Of a DNA stretch of 64,000 bases, positions 1 through 8,982 are shown in pieces. The notes beneath the pieces are model-generated. The model was not told where the DNA came from. It did not search any database and saw only the letters and a list, made by a program, of their open reading frames with translations. The translations under genes and the position numbers were made by a program. Numbering within the stretch: position 1 is the first letter of the stretch; every line of letters begins with the position of its first letter. Source of the stretch: JAHZKN01 sp965250205 (GTDB taxonomy: Bacteria; Pseudomonadota; Alphaproteobacteria; Rhizobiales; Hyphomicrobiaceae); contig CBDFNK010000023.1 in assembly GCA_965250205.1 (NCBI GenBank), positions 248,001 through 312,000 of the forward strand. The letters are read 5' to 3'.

Positions 1-870
1 ATAGATAACGAACGGACGCTCATCGTCTGTCAGCACGGTGACGCCGCGGCTGTCATCATCGTCGTGCAGATCTTTGCCGCTGAGTGTGAAGTGGCGCAGC
101 ACGCCGCCGAAGGCTTTTTCGAGATTGGCTTGGGTGAACACCTCGTGCGTTGGGCCCGCGGCAAGTACTGTTTGATTGATCAGAATGGCGCGATCACAAA
201 ACTCCGGCACACTGCCCAGATTGTGCGTCGAGACGAGCATCACGCGGCCCTCATCGCGCAGGTCTTGCAGCAACTGGGTGATTTGTTCTTCTGTCGTTAC
301 ATCAATGCCCGTGAAGGGTTCATCGAGCAGGATGACCTGCCCTTCCTGGGCTAAGGCACGGGCTAAAAACACGCGCTTTTTTTGCCCACCTGACAGCTCG
401 CCGATTTGGCGTTTGCGGAAGTCCGTCATGCCGACCCGGTTGAGTGCTTCTCCAACCATAGCATGATCGCGTGCGCTTGGTTTGCGCAGCCACCCCATAT
501 GGCCATAGCGGCCCATCATCACCACGTCTTCAACAAGGACCGGGAAATTCCAGTCCACGTCTTCGCTTTGCGGTACGTAGGCGACAAGATTTTCGGCCAA
601 CGCCTCCTGGCGGGCTTTACCAAGAATGGTGACAGACCCTTTGGCGAGGTCAACAAAGCCCATGATCGACTTAAACATGGTCGACTTGCCACTACCGTTC
701 ACTCCGACCACGGCGGCGATGCTGCCTTGTGGGATATCAAAGCTGACATCATGAAGAGCTGTCACGCCATTGCGGTAGGTGACAGTGACGTTGGTGACCT
801 CAAGACCTGGAGCGGACACCGTTTTTGTTGACGACTGGACAACCTCTTCAGCGCTTGCGGTTTTGGTCAT
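1..870 (-). CDS. Mn/Fe (SitB/MntB-type) ABC transporter ATP-binding protein, 3' end outside window
   Basis: ATPase of a metal-chelate importer, working on the cytoplasmic face and powering uptake of the cation delivered by the lipoprotein encoded just upstream. The reading frame is open from ATG 870 to the window edge (290 codons). Walker A VVGVNGSGKST lies near residue 55, the signature ELSGGQKKRV near 155, and Walker B ILLDEPFTGID follows, as usual for the SitB/MntB/ZnuC family. The start codon overlaps the stop of the binding-protein gene (ATGA), so the two are translationally coupled. The permease gene(s) should lie beyond the window. Mn versus Zn is judged from the partner protein and the Mur-like box, not from this ATPase. 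Confidence 0.9.
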   Translation of the reverse strand, partial: MTKTASAEEVVQSSTKTVSAPGLEVTNVTVTYRNGVTALHDVSFDIPQGSIAAVVGVNGSGKSTMFKSIMGFVDLAKGSVTILGKARQEALAENLVAYVPQSEDVDWNFPVLVEDVVMMGRYGHMGWLRKPSARDHAMVGEALNRVGMTDFRKRQIGELSGGQKKRVFLARALAQEGQVILLDEPFTGIDVTTEEQITQLLQDLRDEGRVMLVSTHNLGSVPEFCDRAILINQTVLAAGPTHEVFTQANLEKAFGGVLRHFTLSGKDLHDDDDSRGVTVLTDDERPFVIY

Positions 871-1772
871 GGTGTCAGCCCTTTGGCGATTGTTTCTGTC
901 GTCACTCGAAGGAGATCAAGATAAGTTGGCACTGGGCCACCTTCAGCCGACAAAGAATCCACATAGAGTACGCCAGCGTATTTGGCGTCGGTTTGCAGGG
1001 CGATTACCTCTGCTGGGGCTGAAGACACCGTGCTTTCAGAAAAGATCGCCGGAATGTTGTTTGCCGTGATGGTGTCAATCACCTTGCGCATTTGGTGCGG
1101 TGTACCTTGTTGGTCGGCATTGATTGGCCAGACATACAATTCCTTAAGGCCAAAATCACGTGCCAGGTAGCTAAAGGCGCCTTCACTTGTCACCAGCCAG
1201 CGGCGCGCGTCAGGAATTTCAGACAACTGCTTGCGTAGCGATTGTGTTGTTGCTTTGATCTTGTTGCTATAAACCTTGGCATTGGCAGTGTAGCTCGCAG
1301 CATTGTCAGGGTCGTATTTCACCAGTGCTTTTCGAATATTCTCGACATAGACCAAGGCTGTTGTTGGTGACATCCAGGCATGCGGATTGGGTTTTCCGGA
1401 ATAAGGCCCTTGGCCGATTCCCATCGGTGTGATGCCGTCGCTGACGACAACAGAGGGGACGTCGTTCAGGTTGGCCAGGAATTTTTCAAACCAAAGCTCC
1501 AGGTTGAGACCGTTCCATAAAATAAGTTTGGCATCCTGGGCTTTCAGGATGTCACGCGGTGTTGGCTGGTAGTTGTGAATTTCAGCACCCGGTTTGGTGA
1601 TTGATTGGACGATAGCGGCTTTGCCTGCCACGTTTGCTGCCATATCGGCGATCACCGTGAAGGTGGTGATAACTTTGAATTTTCCGGACGTGTTCGCCGG
1701 CTCATCGGAGCTACAGCCTGCGCCTAACAGAACAATGCTGGCAATCATCACGGCGCGCAGATGGCGGATCAT
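867..1772 (-). CDS. Manganese/iron-binding lipoprotein of SitA/PsaA family
   Basis: Periplasmic metal-binding component (cluster A-I, ZnuA/SitA/PsaA fold). Signal peptide followed by lipobox LGAGC predicts a lipid-anchored protein. The four ligands of the family are visible: His66 (EIHNYQP), His131 (NPHAWMSP), Glu197 (TSEGAFSYL) and Asp272 (LYVDSLS). The Glu/Asp pair and the absence of a long His-rich loop are typical of Mn/Fe rather than Zn proteins. I chose ATG 1772 because GAGGAT lies about 10 nt upstream; ATG 1790 would add six residues and has a poorer ribosome site. First gene of an operon with the ATPase; a Mur-box-like palindrome lies 43 bp upstream. Confidence 0.9.
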   Translation of the reverse strand: MIRHLRAVMIASIVLLGAGCSSDEPANTSGKFKVITTFTVIADMAANVAGKAAIVQSITKPGAEIHNYQPTPRDILKAQDAKLILWNGLNLELWFEKFLANLNDVPSVVVSDGITPMGIGQGPYSGKPNPHAWMSPTTALVYVENIRKALVKYDPDNAASYTANAKVYSNKIKATTQSLRKQLSEIPDARRWLVTSEGAFSYLARDFGLKELYVWPINADQQGTPHQMRKVIDTITANNIPAIFSESTVSSAPAEVIALQTDAKYAGVLYVDSLSAEGGPVPTYLDLLRVTTETIAKGLTP

Positions 1773-1814
1773 TTTTGGCGCTATCCTCATTCAGTTATTC
1801 GTTCCTGACATGCA

Positions 1815-1835
1815 TGCAATTAAGAATGATTTGCA
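1815..1835 (-). promoter_or_regulatory. Mur-box-like palindrome (manganese-responsive operator)
   Basis: Two 7-bp arms, TGCAATT and ATTTGCA, separated by 7 bp, with one mismatch between arms. Length and arm sequence match the Mur-responsive sequence described upstream of sitABCD in rhizobia, where the Fur-family protein Mur represses uptake when Mn is abundant. It lies directly upstream of the SitA-like gene. Sequence match is seen; Mur control is inferred. Confidence 0.6.
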
Positions 1836-1897
1836 ACTAGAGTGTGGCGAATTGTCAAGCGGATTGCATAAGTTTTCTGGTTTCACGTGAGGGTGTT

Positions 1898-3232
1898 CTA
1901 GGTTTTCGGAGAACTACGGCTACCCCACAGGTCATAGGCGTCGGCGTGTTCGACCTCAACTGAGATTATATCACCTGGTGCAACATTGGTGACACCATTG
2001 AGGAAAACGGTTCCATCAATTTCAGGTGCATCCCACCCGGACCGCCCAATTGCGCCTTCGTCATCTACTTCGTCGACGATGACAGGAATAGTGCGGCCAA
2101 TTTTTTGTTTCAGGATGTCTTGTGAAATTTCACGACTAACTTCCATAAAACGCTGCCACCGCTCCTGGGCAATGCGCTTGGGAACGGCACCGGGAAGCTC
2201 ATTTGCTTTGGCGCCGCCAACAGGTTCGTAAACAAAGCAACCCACGCGATTGAGGCGTGTTCCCCGCAGCCAATCCAGAAGCATCTCAAAATCATCATCG
2301 GTTTCACCAGGAAAGCCAACAATGAACGTGGAGCGAACAGCCAGATCCGGGCATGTCCGGCGCCAGCTAGCGATCCGCTCCGATGTCTTTTCCTGATGCG
2401 CCGGGCGACGCATGGCTTTGAGAACAGTGGGTGAGGCATGCTGAAACGGAATGTCCAGATAGGGTAGAATTTTACCATCGGCCATCAGCGGGATGACATC
2501 ATCAACATGGGGGTAGGGGTAAACGTAGTGCATCCGGACCCAGGCCCCGAGTGAACCAAGCGCTTGGGCGAGATCATAAAACTTTGCTTTGAGTTGCCCA
2601 TCACGCCATGGGCTTTCTGCATATTTTATGTCAACGCCATAGGCAGATGTGTCCTGGCTAATGATCAGCAATTCTTTGACGCCTGCTTTGACCAGGCGTT
2701 CTGCTTCGCGCATCACATCGCCTGCTGGGCGACTTACGAGATCTCCTCTGAGACTTGGTATGATGCAGAACGAACAGCGATTGTTGCAGCCTTCAGAAAT
2801 TTTTATATACGCGTAGTGGCGCGGAGTCAGCTTTAAGCCTTCCTCCGGCACAAGATCGAGAAACGGATCATGTAAGGGTGGCACGGCGTCGTGCACGGCT
2901 TCCACCACCTGCTCATATTGGTGGGGACCGGTGACGGCTAATACACCGGGATGACTTTTACGGATCGTGTCTTCTTCAACGCCCATGCAGCCTGTGACAA
3001 CAACACGGCCATTGGCGGCCATGGCTTCACCAATGGCGTCCAAGCTTTCTGCTTTGGCAGAATCGAGAAAGCCGCAGGTGTTGACAACGACAACATCGGC
3101 ATCATCGTAGTTCGGTGCCACCTGGTAGCCTTCCGAGCGAAGTTTGGTGATGATGCGCTCAGAATCGACAAGCGCTTTTGGGCAGCCAAGAGACACAAAG
3201 CCAACTTTGGGTGCCCGTTCTGCAACGGGCAC
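1898..3232 (-). CDS. rimO: Ribosomal protein S12 methylthiotransferase RimO
   Basis: Radical-SAM methylthiotransferase that adds a methylthio group to the conserved Asp of ribosomal protein S12. 444 aa, the usual length. The N-terminal UPF0004 domain has cysteines in VSLGCPKALVDSE, NTCGFLDSAK and VTGCMG for the auxiliary Fe-S cluster. The radical-SAM CxxxCxxC is in GCNNRCSFCIIP near residue 150. A C-terminal TRAM domain ends in a basic tail. The start is GTG 3232, since no in-frame ATG occurs upstream in the frame inspected. Stand-alone gene, divergent from ffs/dnaX and convergent with nothing. Confidence 0.95.
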   Translation of the reverse strand: MPVAERAPKVGFVSLGCPKALVDSERIITKLRSEGYQVAPNYDDADVVVVNTCGFLDSAKAESLDAIGEAMAANGRVVVTGCMGVEEDTIRKSHPGVLAVTGPHQYEQVVEAVHDAVPPLHDPFLDLVPEEGLKLTPRHYAYIKISEGCNNRCSFCIIPSLRGDLVSRPAGDVMREAERLVKAGVKELLIISQDTSAYGVDIKYAESPWRDGQLKAKFYDLAQALGSLGAWVRMHYVYPYPHVDDVIPLMADGKILPYLDIPFQHASPTVLKAMRRPAHQEKTSERIASWRRTCPDLAVRSTFIVGFPGETDDDFEMLLDWLRGTRLNRVGCFVYEPVGGAKANELPGAVPKRIAQERWQRFMEVSREISQDILKQKIGRTIPVIVDEVDDEGAIGRSGWDAPEIDGTVFLNGVTNVAPGDIISVEVEHADAYDLWGSRSSPKT

Positions 3233-3877
3233 TTCTGTGGTCGCGTGAGTTTTTGATTTGGCGCTGATGGTGGCCTCGCATTGGGACTTGGGAATTGGTG
3301 TCGCAGATCTTCAAAGCTATTCTCTAACAGGGAATGGCGCAGTCATGCACGAGGGCACCGGCTGTTTCAACCATCATCTCAATCAAGAGATGTGCCGCTT
3401 CTAATCCAGTTCTCTGGAAAGGGAGCGGTGTCAGATCAAGTCGGAACCAGTTCAATTAAGGGGCGTTGCGCCAAAATTCAAAATTCCAAAAGAGAACTCT
3501 CCACCGGCCAATGTTGCTAGAAAGCGTCACGCCGCAGTTCTAGAACGAGTATCGATGGACAGGAAAATCGGGCGTGAGGATGTGGCTCTCGCACTGATCA
3601 ACCTCTCTCAACAAGGCAAGGCGGTTCGGCTTCATCCGCAGCGCGCATTGGCGAATTCTTGTGGAGTAGGCAAGTGTTTTCCCGCTTATTAAAAATTTAG
3701 AATTCATCGCAATGACAGAATACGGGCGATCTGTTGCGTGGGGATTTTTTCTGTTGGATTCACGAAGGCAGGCGTGGTGACGGGCACCCTTTTGTTAAAT
3801 TCCCAAGGGAAAAGCCGTTTCAGGCGACAAGGGGCCCCCCGCAGGGTTCTTGCGCGGGCGCGCTCAAGCGTCCATAT
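3233..3877. other. Intergenic region without a recognised gene
   Basis: About 645 bp between rimO and the SRP RNA. The only reading frame I would mention is a 45-codon one at 3555-3692 (+), beginning MDRKIGREDVALALINL, which I do not recognise. The rimO promoter must lie at the left end and the ffs promoter at the right end, but I see no convincing box. Confidence 0.4.
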
Positions 3878-3982
3878 TGGCGGCTGGAGGTTGGCGGCGG
3901 ACGCATCCCTCGCCAACCGGGTCAGGTCCGGAAGGAAGCAGCCCTAACGATCAGGACGCGGGTCGTTCGTCAGCCTCCTCTT
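3878..3982 (+). ncRNA. ffs: Signal recognition particle RNA (small bacterial 4.5S type)
   Basis: Contains the invariant Ffh-binding loop GGTCAGGTCCGGAAGGAAGC at 3919-3938, continuing AGCC. The closing stem is formed by GGCTG (3882-3886) and CAGCC (3971-3975). The flanks fold into the single long hairpin expected of a 100-nt bacterial SRP RNA. The RNA guides Ffh to nascent membrane proteins. Location just upstream of dnaX is common in alphaproteobacteria. Ends are approximate. Confidence 0.93.
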
Positions 3983-4007
3983 CATCTATAGGCTTTAAGT
4001 TTTTAGG

Positions 4008-4035
4008 CCCTAGGCCTTCGGCTTTAGGCCTTTTT
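4008..4035 (+). terminator. Probable rho-independent terminator of ffs
   Basis: AGGCC and GGCCT arms separated by about 10 nt and followed by five T residues, placed between the SRP RNA and dnaX. The stem is short, so this is a moderate-confidence call. Confidence 0.5.
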
Positions 4036-4068
4036 GCGGATGGTGCCACGCGCGCACCCCGACGTGGT

Positions 4069-5940
4069 ATGGCCAGAAAAAAGATCAGCACAAAAGATAA
4101 CAAAAATGCCGCCGGTTCCTCCGGGGCAGTGCCTTATGTCGTGTTGGCGCGCAAGTATCGTCCACAAACGTTTGATGCTCTCATTGGCCAGGACGCCATG
4201 GTGCAGACACTGTCGAATGCGTTCCAATCAGGCCGCATCGCGCAAGGCTATATGCTGACCGGTGTTCGAGGTGTTGGCAAAACCACGACGGCACGGATTT
4301 TGGCCCGAGCGCTCAATTATGAAACCGATGACGTCAACGCGGCGACGGTGACCATGCCAACGCTTGGTCGCCACTGCGCTGAGATCATGGAAAGCCGGCA
4401 CCCGGACGTGTTGGAAATGGACGCGGCCTCGAATACGGGTGTCGACAATGTCCGTGAGTTAATCGAAAGCGCGCGCTACAAACCGATGACCGCGCGCAAC
4501 AAGATTTATATCATCGACGAAGTTCACATGCTGTCGAAGGGTGCGTTCAATGCGCTGTTGAAGACGCTTGAAGAGCCACCCGAACACGTGCGCTTTATTT
4601 TTGCCACCACAGAAATCCGTAAAGTGCCGGTGACAGTTCTGTCACGGTGTCAGCGCTTTGATTTGCGTCGTGTCGATGTGCCAACGTTGACCAGTCATCT
4701 GACATCGATTGCTAAAAAAGAAGGGGCTAAGCCGGAATCGGATGCTGTGACGCTGATTGCGCGGGCCGCAGAAGGCAGTGTCCGAGATGCGCTTTCTATT
4801 CTCGATCAGGCAATTTCCATGGGGTCGGGTGCGGTAAGCGAAGGTGATGTTCGCGCCATGCTCGGGCTGGCTGATCGCGGTCGCATCTTCGATCTGTTGG
4901 ATGACTTGTTCGCAGGCAATGCGGGCGCGGCACTTAAAGCCATTGATGGCCTTTATTCTGACGGTGCTGACCCGGCCCAGATCACGGCAGACTTGGCGGA
5001 AGCGGTTCACGTCGCAGCCCGCACGAAAGCGCTTGGGGCTGAGACCGCAAGCGAAGCGCTCTCTGCTGAAGAACGCCGCCGCGCGCAAAGTTTAGCCGAC
5101 AAGATCTCTGTGCCTGTGTTGGCGCGTGCCTGGCAAATGCTGATCAAGGGTCTCGACGATGTGCGTCGCGCACCCAATCCGATCTCTGCTGTTGAGATGG
5201 TGATTATCCGACTGGCGTATGTTGCCGACCTGCCCTCGCCTGAGGATCTGATCAAAACGCTTGAGGGGCAAAGCGTTCCGCGCGCACGCGGCGCGCAAGT
5301 AAGAGATGAGGCAGGCCAAGGGTCTTTATTGGCCCATGCTGATGCGCCGGCACCTGTGGCGGTTGCGGCCGGGCCCTCTGTTTCGGCGCAGGTTTCTAAG
5401 CGCAATGATGCGCCCGCACCACCCCGTGATGACGTTGCTGCGGACGCTGATGATCCCGACGATTTGAGTGTCCACGCCGCGCCCAAGGATGGTGGTGAGG
5501 TGCAGCTTGGTTCGTTCGCTGACGTGGTCAATCTTGTTGCGCAAAAACGTGATGCCAAGCTCAAGATGCATCTGGAAGATCATGTCTCACTGGTGCGCTT
5601 CGATGGAGCTACCGGTGCAATCGACTTGAAGCTTCTCGACGGAGCGCCTGCACGTATTGCCAATGACTTGCGCGAAAATCTCATTCGCTGGACGGGTCGA
5701 CAATGGATGGTGATGCTATCATCTGAGCGTGGACAAGAGCCAATCGGGGTTGTCAAAGGCAGGCAACAGAAGGAAAAGCTGGATGCCTTGAAGGCGCAGC
5801 CTGCCGTGGCCGCGGTGCTTGATGTCTTCCCGGATGCCAAGGTTGTCGAGAACAAATCTGATGACCACAACGAACACGGCCACGATGACGGCAAGTCCGA
5901 CCAAACGGTTCGCAAAGATGATGACAGTGCCGTCGGCTAG
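4069..5940 (+). CDS. dnaX: DNA polymerase III subunit gamma/tau
   Basis: Clamp-loader ATPase that opens and loads the beta clamp. 623 aa from ATG 4069 (MARKKISTKD). The longer open frame running upstream to 3850 would translate the SRP RNA and is rejected. Walker A GVRGVGKTTTARIL near residue 65, DEVHMLSKG (Walker B) near 145, SRC arginine-finger motif LSRCQRF near 190. The zinc-binding cysteines of the E. coli protein are replaced by TMPTLGRHCAEIM, as in many alphaproteobacteria. Residues 430-500 are a low-complexity linker; the C-terminal tau region ends in an acidic His/Asp-rich tail. Co-directional with ybaB and recR, the conserved dnaX-ybaB-recR order. Confidence 0.96.
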   Translation: MARKKISTKDNKNAAGSSGAVPYVVLARKYRPQTFDALIGQDAMVQTLSNAFQSGRIAQGYMLTGVRGVGKTTTARILARALNYETDDVNAATVTMPTLGRHCAEIMESRHPDVLEMDAASNTGVDNVRELIESARYKPMTARNKIYIIDEVHMLSKGAFNALLKTLEEPPEHVRFIFATTEIRKVPVTVLSRCQRFDLRRVDVPTLTSHLTSIAKKEGAKPESDAVTLIARAAEGSVRDALSILDQAISMGSGAVSEGDVRAMLGLADRGRIFDLLDDLFAGNAGAALKAIDGLYSDGADPAQITADLAEAVHVAARTKALGAETASEALSAEERRRAQSLADKISVPVLARAWQMLIKGLDDVRRAPNPISAVEMVIIRLAYVADLPSPEDLIKTLEGQSVPRARGAQVRDEAGQGSLLAHADAPAPVAVAAGPSVSAQVSKRNDAPAPPRDDVAADADDPDDLSVHAAPKDGGEVQLGSFADVVNLVAQKRDAKLKMHLEDHVSLVRFDGATGAIDLKLLDGAPARIANDLRENLIRWTGRQWMVMLSSERGQEPIGVVKGRQQKEKLDALKAQPAVAAVLDVFPDAKVVENKSDDHNEHGHDDGKSDQTVRKDDDSAVG

Positions 5941-6016
5941 GCGGTACAAGCAGGTCAACGCACGGTTCCAGCCGGCAACACACAAACACTTTTCAAAACA
6001 CGAGGGATTAAGACAG

Positions 6017-6337
6017 ATGAAAGACCTGATGGGAATGATGACCCAGGTCAAGCAGATGCAAGAACGCATGCAAACGGTGCAGGCGGAGCTTGATCAGCTT
6101 GAAGTAGAAGGCCAGTCGGGGGGTGGTTTGGTGAAGGTAGTGCTCAACGGTAAAGGCGAGACGCGTAAGGTCAGTATCGATCCAAGTTTGTTAAAACCAG
6201 ATGAAGCGGAAATTCTGGAAGACTTGATTGTTGCCGCATCGAGTGATGCCAAAACAAAAGTGGACGCTGAGATGCAGGACAAGATGGCGGAAATCACTGG
6301 AGGTCTTCCGTTACCTCCTGGCATGAAACTCTTTTGA
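6017..6337 (+). CDS. ybaB: YbaB/EbfC family nucleoid-associated protein
   Basis: 106-aa DNA-binding protein of the YbaB/EbfC family. It has the typical N-terminal heptad MKDLMGMMTQVKQMQ (tweezer-like helix), a central GGGLVKVVLNGKGE beta region and the C-terminal GGLPLPPGMKLF. Start ATG 6017 is preceded by AGGGATTAAGACAG. It lies between dnaX and recR as in most proteobacteria; members bind DNA as dimers and affect nucleoid structure or recombination repair. Confidence 0.95.
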   Translation: MKDLMGMMTQVKQMQERMQTVQAELDQLEVEGQSGGGLVKVVLNGKGETRKVSIDPSLLKPDEAEILEDLIVAASSDAKTKVDAEMQDKMAEITGGLPLPPGMKLF

Positions 6338-6357
6338 GGCGGAGCGTGCGCGAGCCC

Positions 6358-6957
6358 ATGGCCGTTTGTTCTCCACCCGTGCTGGCATCATTTAAGGATC
6401 CAGCCGCGCGCCTCGTTGTGATGGCGAGTGTTGCTCTCTTGATTCTTCAGGCCGTGGCACTGGCTGTGATGGGACGGCCATGGATTTGCACCTGTGGTGA
6501 CATCAAGCTCTGGCATGGTGTGGTCGAGAGTTCGGGCAATTCACAACACCTCACAGATTGGTACACGTTCACCCACATTGTGCATGGCTTCCTATTTTAT
6601 GCTCTGTTGCATTGGTTGACGCCCAATTGGTCATTGCCGCAGCGCCTGTTGGCGGCGACAGCGATTGAGGTGGCGTGGGAACTGGTCGAAAACTCCAGCT
6701 TTATTATTGAGCGCTATCGTGCTGAGACTATTTCGCTCGATTATTTTGGCGATTCAGTTGTGAATTCTGTGGCTGATTGCGTGGCAATGATTGTCGGGTT
6801 TTTGCTCGCTGCGGTGTGGCCGGTGTGGCTGTCTGTTGCAACCGTGATTGGGTTGGAAGTCTTTTTGGCCATGGCAATTCGAGATAACCTTTTGCTCAAC
6901 ATCATCATGCTGGTTTGGCCACTGGATGCCATCAGGGCGTGGCAGTCCGGGGGCTAG
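6358..6957 (+). CDS. UPF0314 / DUF2585 family membrane protein
   Basis: 199-aa integral membrane protein with about five hydrophobic segments. The family hallmarks are GRPWICTCGDIKLWHG near residue 37, SQHLTDWYTFTHIVHG, then EVAWELVENSSFIIERYR, conserved charged and His residues in membrane loops. Function is unknown in the family. ATG 6358 is chosen; GTG 6346, better spaced from the GAGGCGG motif, would add four residues. The frame starts directly against the ybaB stop, suggesting co-transcription inside the dnaX-ybaB-recR cluster. Confidence 0.85.
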   Translation: MAVCSPPVLASFKDPAARLVVMASVALLILQAVALAVMGRPWICTCGDIKLWHGVVESSGNSQHLTDWYTFTHIVHGFLFYALLHWLTPNWSLPQRLLAATAIEVAWELVENSSFIIERYRAETISLDYFGDSVVNSVADCVAMIVGFLLAAVWPVWLSVATVIGLEVFLAMAIRDNLLLNIIMLVWPLDAIRAWQSGG

Positions 6958-7107
6958 CGCGGGTGGCGCTCTGGGTGTCGAACGGTTTTTTGGATGCTGG
7001 CCAAGCCGCATTTGGCGCTTGATTACGAATCCCATTAGCAAGGCCCGTGAACACGCTCTGAGTGAAACACGTTTCTAGCGAACAAATTGTCAAACCAACT
7101 GGGTGCC

Positions 7108-7713
7108 ATGGCAAAGCAAATTATCGGCCCTGAGATTGAGCGCTTGGTGCAGCTTCTGGCCAAGTTGCCAGGGCTTGGCCCGCGCTCTGCGCGTAAAGCA
7201 GCGCTTGCACTCATCAAAAAACGGGAAGATTTGTTGGTACCGCTCAATGCAGCGATGACCACAGCCATCGAACGTATTGTGATCTGCACGACGTGTGGCA
7301 ACGTTGATACCATGGCACCGTGTACGGTGTGTCGTGATGAGGCGCGAGATCAGTCAGTGTTGGTTGTGGTTGAAGATGTCGGAGACCTGTGGGCCTTAGA
7401 ACGCGCAAGGGTTTTAAAAGCGCGCTACCATGTCTTGGGCGGACATATCTCACCGCTCGATGGCATAGGGCCGGATGCCTTGAACATTGCTTCGTTGATT
7501 GAGCGGGCTGGGGATGAGGCCATTAAAGAAGTGATCTTGGCGTTGAACGCCACTGTCGAGGGTCAGTCTACCGCGCATTATGTGATGGAGCTCTTAGCCG
7601 GTAAGTCTGTCACGGTCACCCGACTGGCGCAGGGCGTACCCATTGGCGGTGAGCTTGACTATCTCGACGAGGGTACGTTGGCGGCGGCTATCAAAGCGCG
7701 CAAACAAATGTAG
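7108..7713 (+). CDS. recR: Recombination mediator RecR
   Basis: 201-aa DNA-binding component of the RecFOR pathway, which loads RecA at gaps. N-terminal helix-hairpin-helix LAKLPGLGPRSARKAAL, four-cysteine zinc finger (CTTCGNVDTMAPCTVC) near residue 57, and a Toprim domain beginning LVVVEDVGDLWALER. A C-terminal Walker-B-like VTVTRLAQGVPIGGEL is also typical. ATG 7108 gives the usual length; an in-frame TTG at 7087 is less likely. Last gene of the dnaX-ybaB run. Confidence 0.96.
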   Translation: MAKQIIGPEIERLVQLLAKLPGLGPRSARKAALALIKKREDLLVPLNAAMTTAIERIVICTTCGNVDTMAPCTVCRDEARDQSVLVVVEDVGDLWALERARVLKARYHVLGGHISPLDGIGPDALNIASLIERAGDEAIKEVILALNATVEGQSTAHYVMELLAGKSVTVTRLAQGVPIGGELDYLDEGTLAAAIKARKQM

Positions 7714-7797
7714 TCGGCTGACTGAAGCGATGTGATCTAAAGTTTTGGCCTTGAGTTGTGAGTTGGTCTTGGCCGGGTTCAGTGGGGTGCGGGGACA

Positions 7798-8922
7798 ATG
7801 ACATCACGACGCTTTGCTTTGGTGGCAGCATCACTATCGAGTGCGCTCCAGTCCCGCTATGCCTTGCTTTCAGCGCTGCATAAAAAGGGTCACCGCATTT
7901 TATGCATCGCACCTGAAACCGCAGACCAAACCCAAGCGAAGAACGGCATTGAAGGCCTGTCAACTCTTGGCGGGGAATGGCGACCGATCAGCTATGACAC
8001 GCTGGGCTTAGGTATCTTAAATGGCTTGCGTGTGCAGGGCGCCTTGAAAAACATTTTTTCTGAGTGGCGGCCAGATTGCGTGCTTGGGGTTGGTGCTGAT
8101 GTTTTGTGCCATTCCGCCATGGCGGCGAAGCGGGCGAAGGTTCCGCGGATTGTCAATCTGTGCAATGAACTTCCGGATTTTCTAAAACCAATTGTTGTTG
8201 ACAGCGGCCATCCGACACGCAACCAGTTTCGTCGCGCTTTGTCGCTGAGCGATGTGAATGTGTTCCACAATTGCGATCACCAGCGCTTGATGGTTGATCA
8301 GGGTCTTGTGCCATCGGGAGCAAACAGCGTCGTGGTGGCTGGTCGCGGCGTTGATCTGGACGCCCCCCACGATGTGTTGGGGCTGCCAGATTTGTCGCAC
8401 GGTTTGGTGTTTCTGATGGCGGCACGCTTAGAGGCCGTTCGAGGTGTCCTTGATTTCATTCAAGCTGCCAGACGCGTGTCATCACATGCCCGTGCTGCAA
8501 AATTCCTATTGCTCGGCACGCCCGGGCGGGATGAGATGAATCCGACAACACTTGGTTTTCACGGCGCGCAGTTTGAAATCAAGGACGGTGAACAGGACTT
8601 GGCTGCGGCTCTGGCGCGCGCGCATGTATTTGTATACCCCTCCCACAGTGAGGGCATGCCGCAACAAGTCTTGGAAGCTTTGGCCGCAGGGCGACCAGTG
8701 ATAACGACAGATACTCCCGGTTGCCGCGATACAATTGATGAAACGGTCAATGGGTATCTCGTGCCGCGCGGTGATGTTGGATCCTTGGTGGCTGCGATGC
8801 ACGCTATCTTGAAGCGCCCTGATTTGATCCCTTCTATGGCGCGCGCCAGCCGCCTGAAAGCAGAGCGGCATTTCGATATTAACGTCGTAAATCAGACTTT
8901 GATGGCAGCGCTTGACCTTTAA
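7798..8922 (+). CDS. Glycosyltransferase family 4 (GT-B)
   Basis: 374-aa retaining glycosyltransferase with the N-terminal Rossmann domain of GT4 members and a C-terminal nucleotide-sugar-binding domain. The donor-binding E-x7-E motif is visible in HSEGMPQQVLEALAAGRP near residue 280, followed by TDTPGCRDTI and NGYLVPRGD. VVAGRGVDLD at the domain junction is also characteristic. Acceptor and sugar cannot be read from sequence; the family mostly builds capsule, O-antigen or exopolysaccharide. No neighbouring polysaccharide cluster; the NeuD-like acetyltransferase 6 kb away may belong to the same surface-sugar metabolism. Confidence 0.85.
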   Translation: MTSRRFALVAASLSSALQSRYALLSALHKKGHRILCIAPETADQTQAKNGIEGLSTLGGEWRPISYDTLGLGILNGLRVQGALKNIFSEWRPDCVLGVGADVLCHSAMAAKRAKVPRIVNLCNELPDFLKPIVVDSGHPTRNQFRRALSLSDVNVFHNCDHQRLMVDQGLVPSGANSVVVAGRGVDLDAPHDVLGLPDLSHGLVFLMAARLEAVRGVLDFIQAARRVSSHARAAKFLLLGTPGRDEMNPTTLGFHGAQFEIKDGEQDLAAALARAHVFVYPSHSEGMPQQVLEALAAGRPVITTDTPGCRDTIDETVNGYLVPRGDVGSLVAAMHAILKRPDLIPSMARASRLKAERHFDINVVNQTLMAALDL

Positions 8923-8982
8923 GGCTCCCAGTATGCCTGTTCAGAGATTGACGCGGCGGTCGGACTTTCCTATCTGACGGTG

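Noticed and set aside
3850..4068. N-terminal extension of dnaX
   Set aside because: It would translate the SRP RNA gene and has no counterpart in DnaX proteins.
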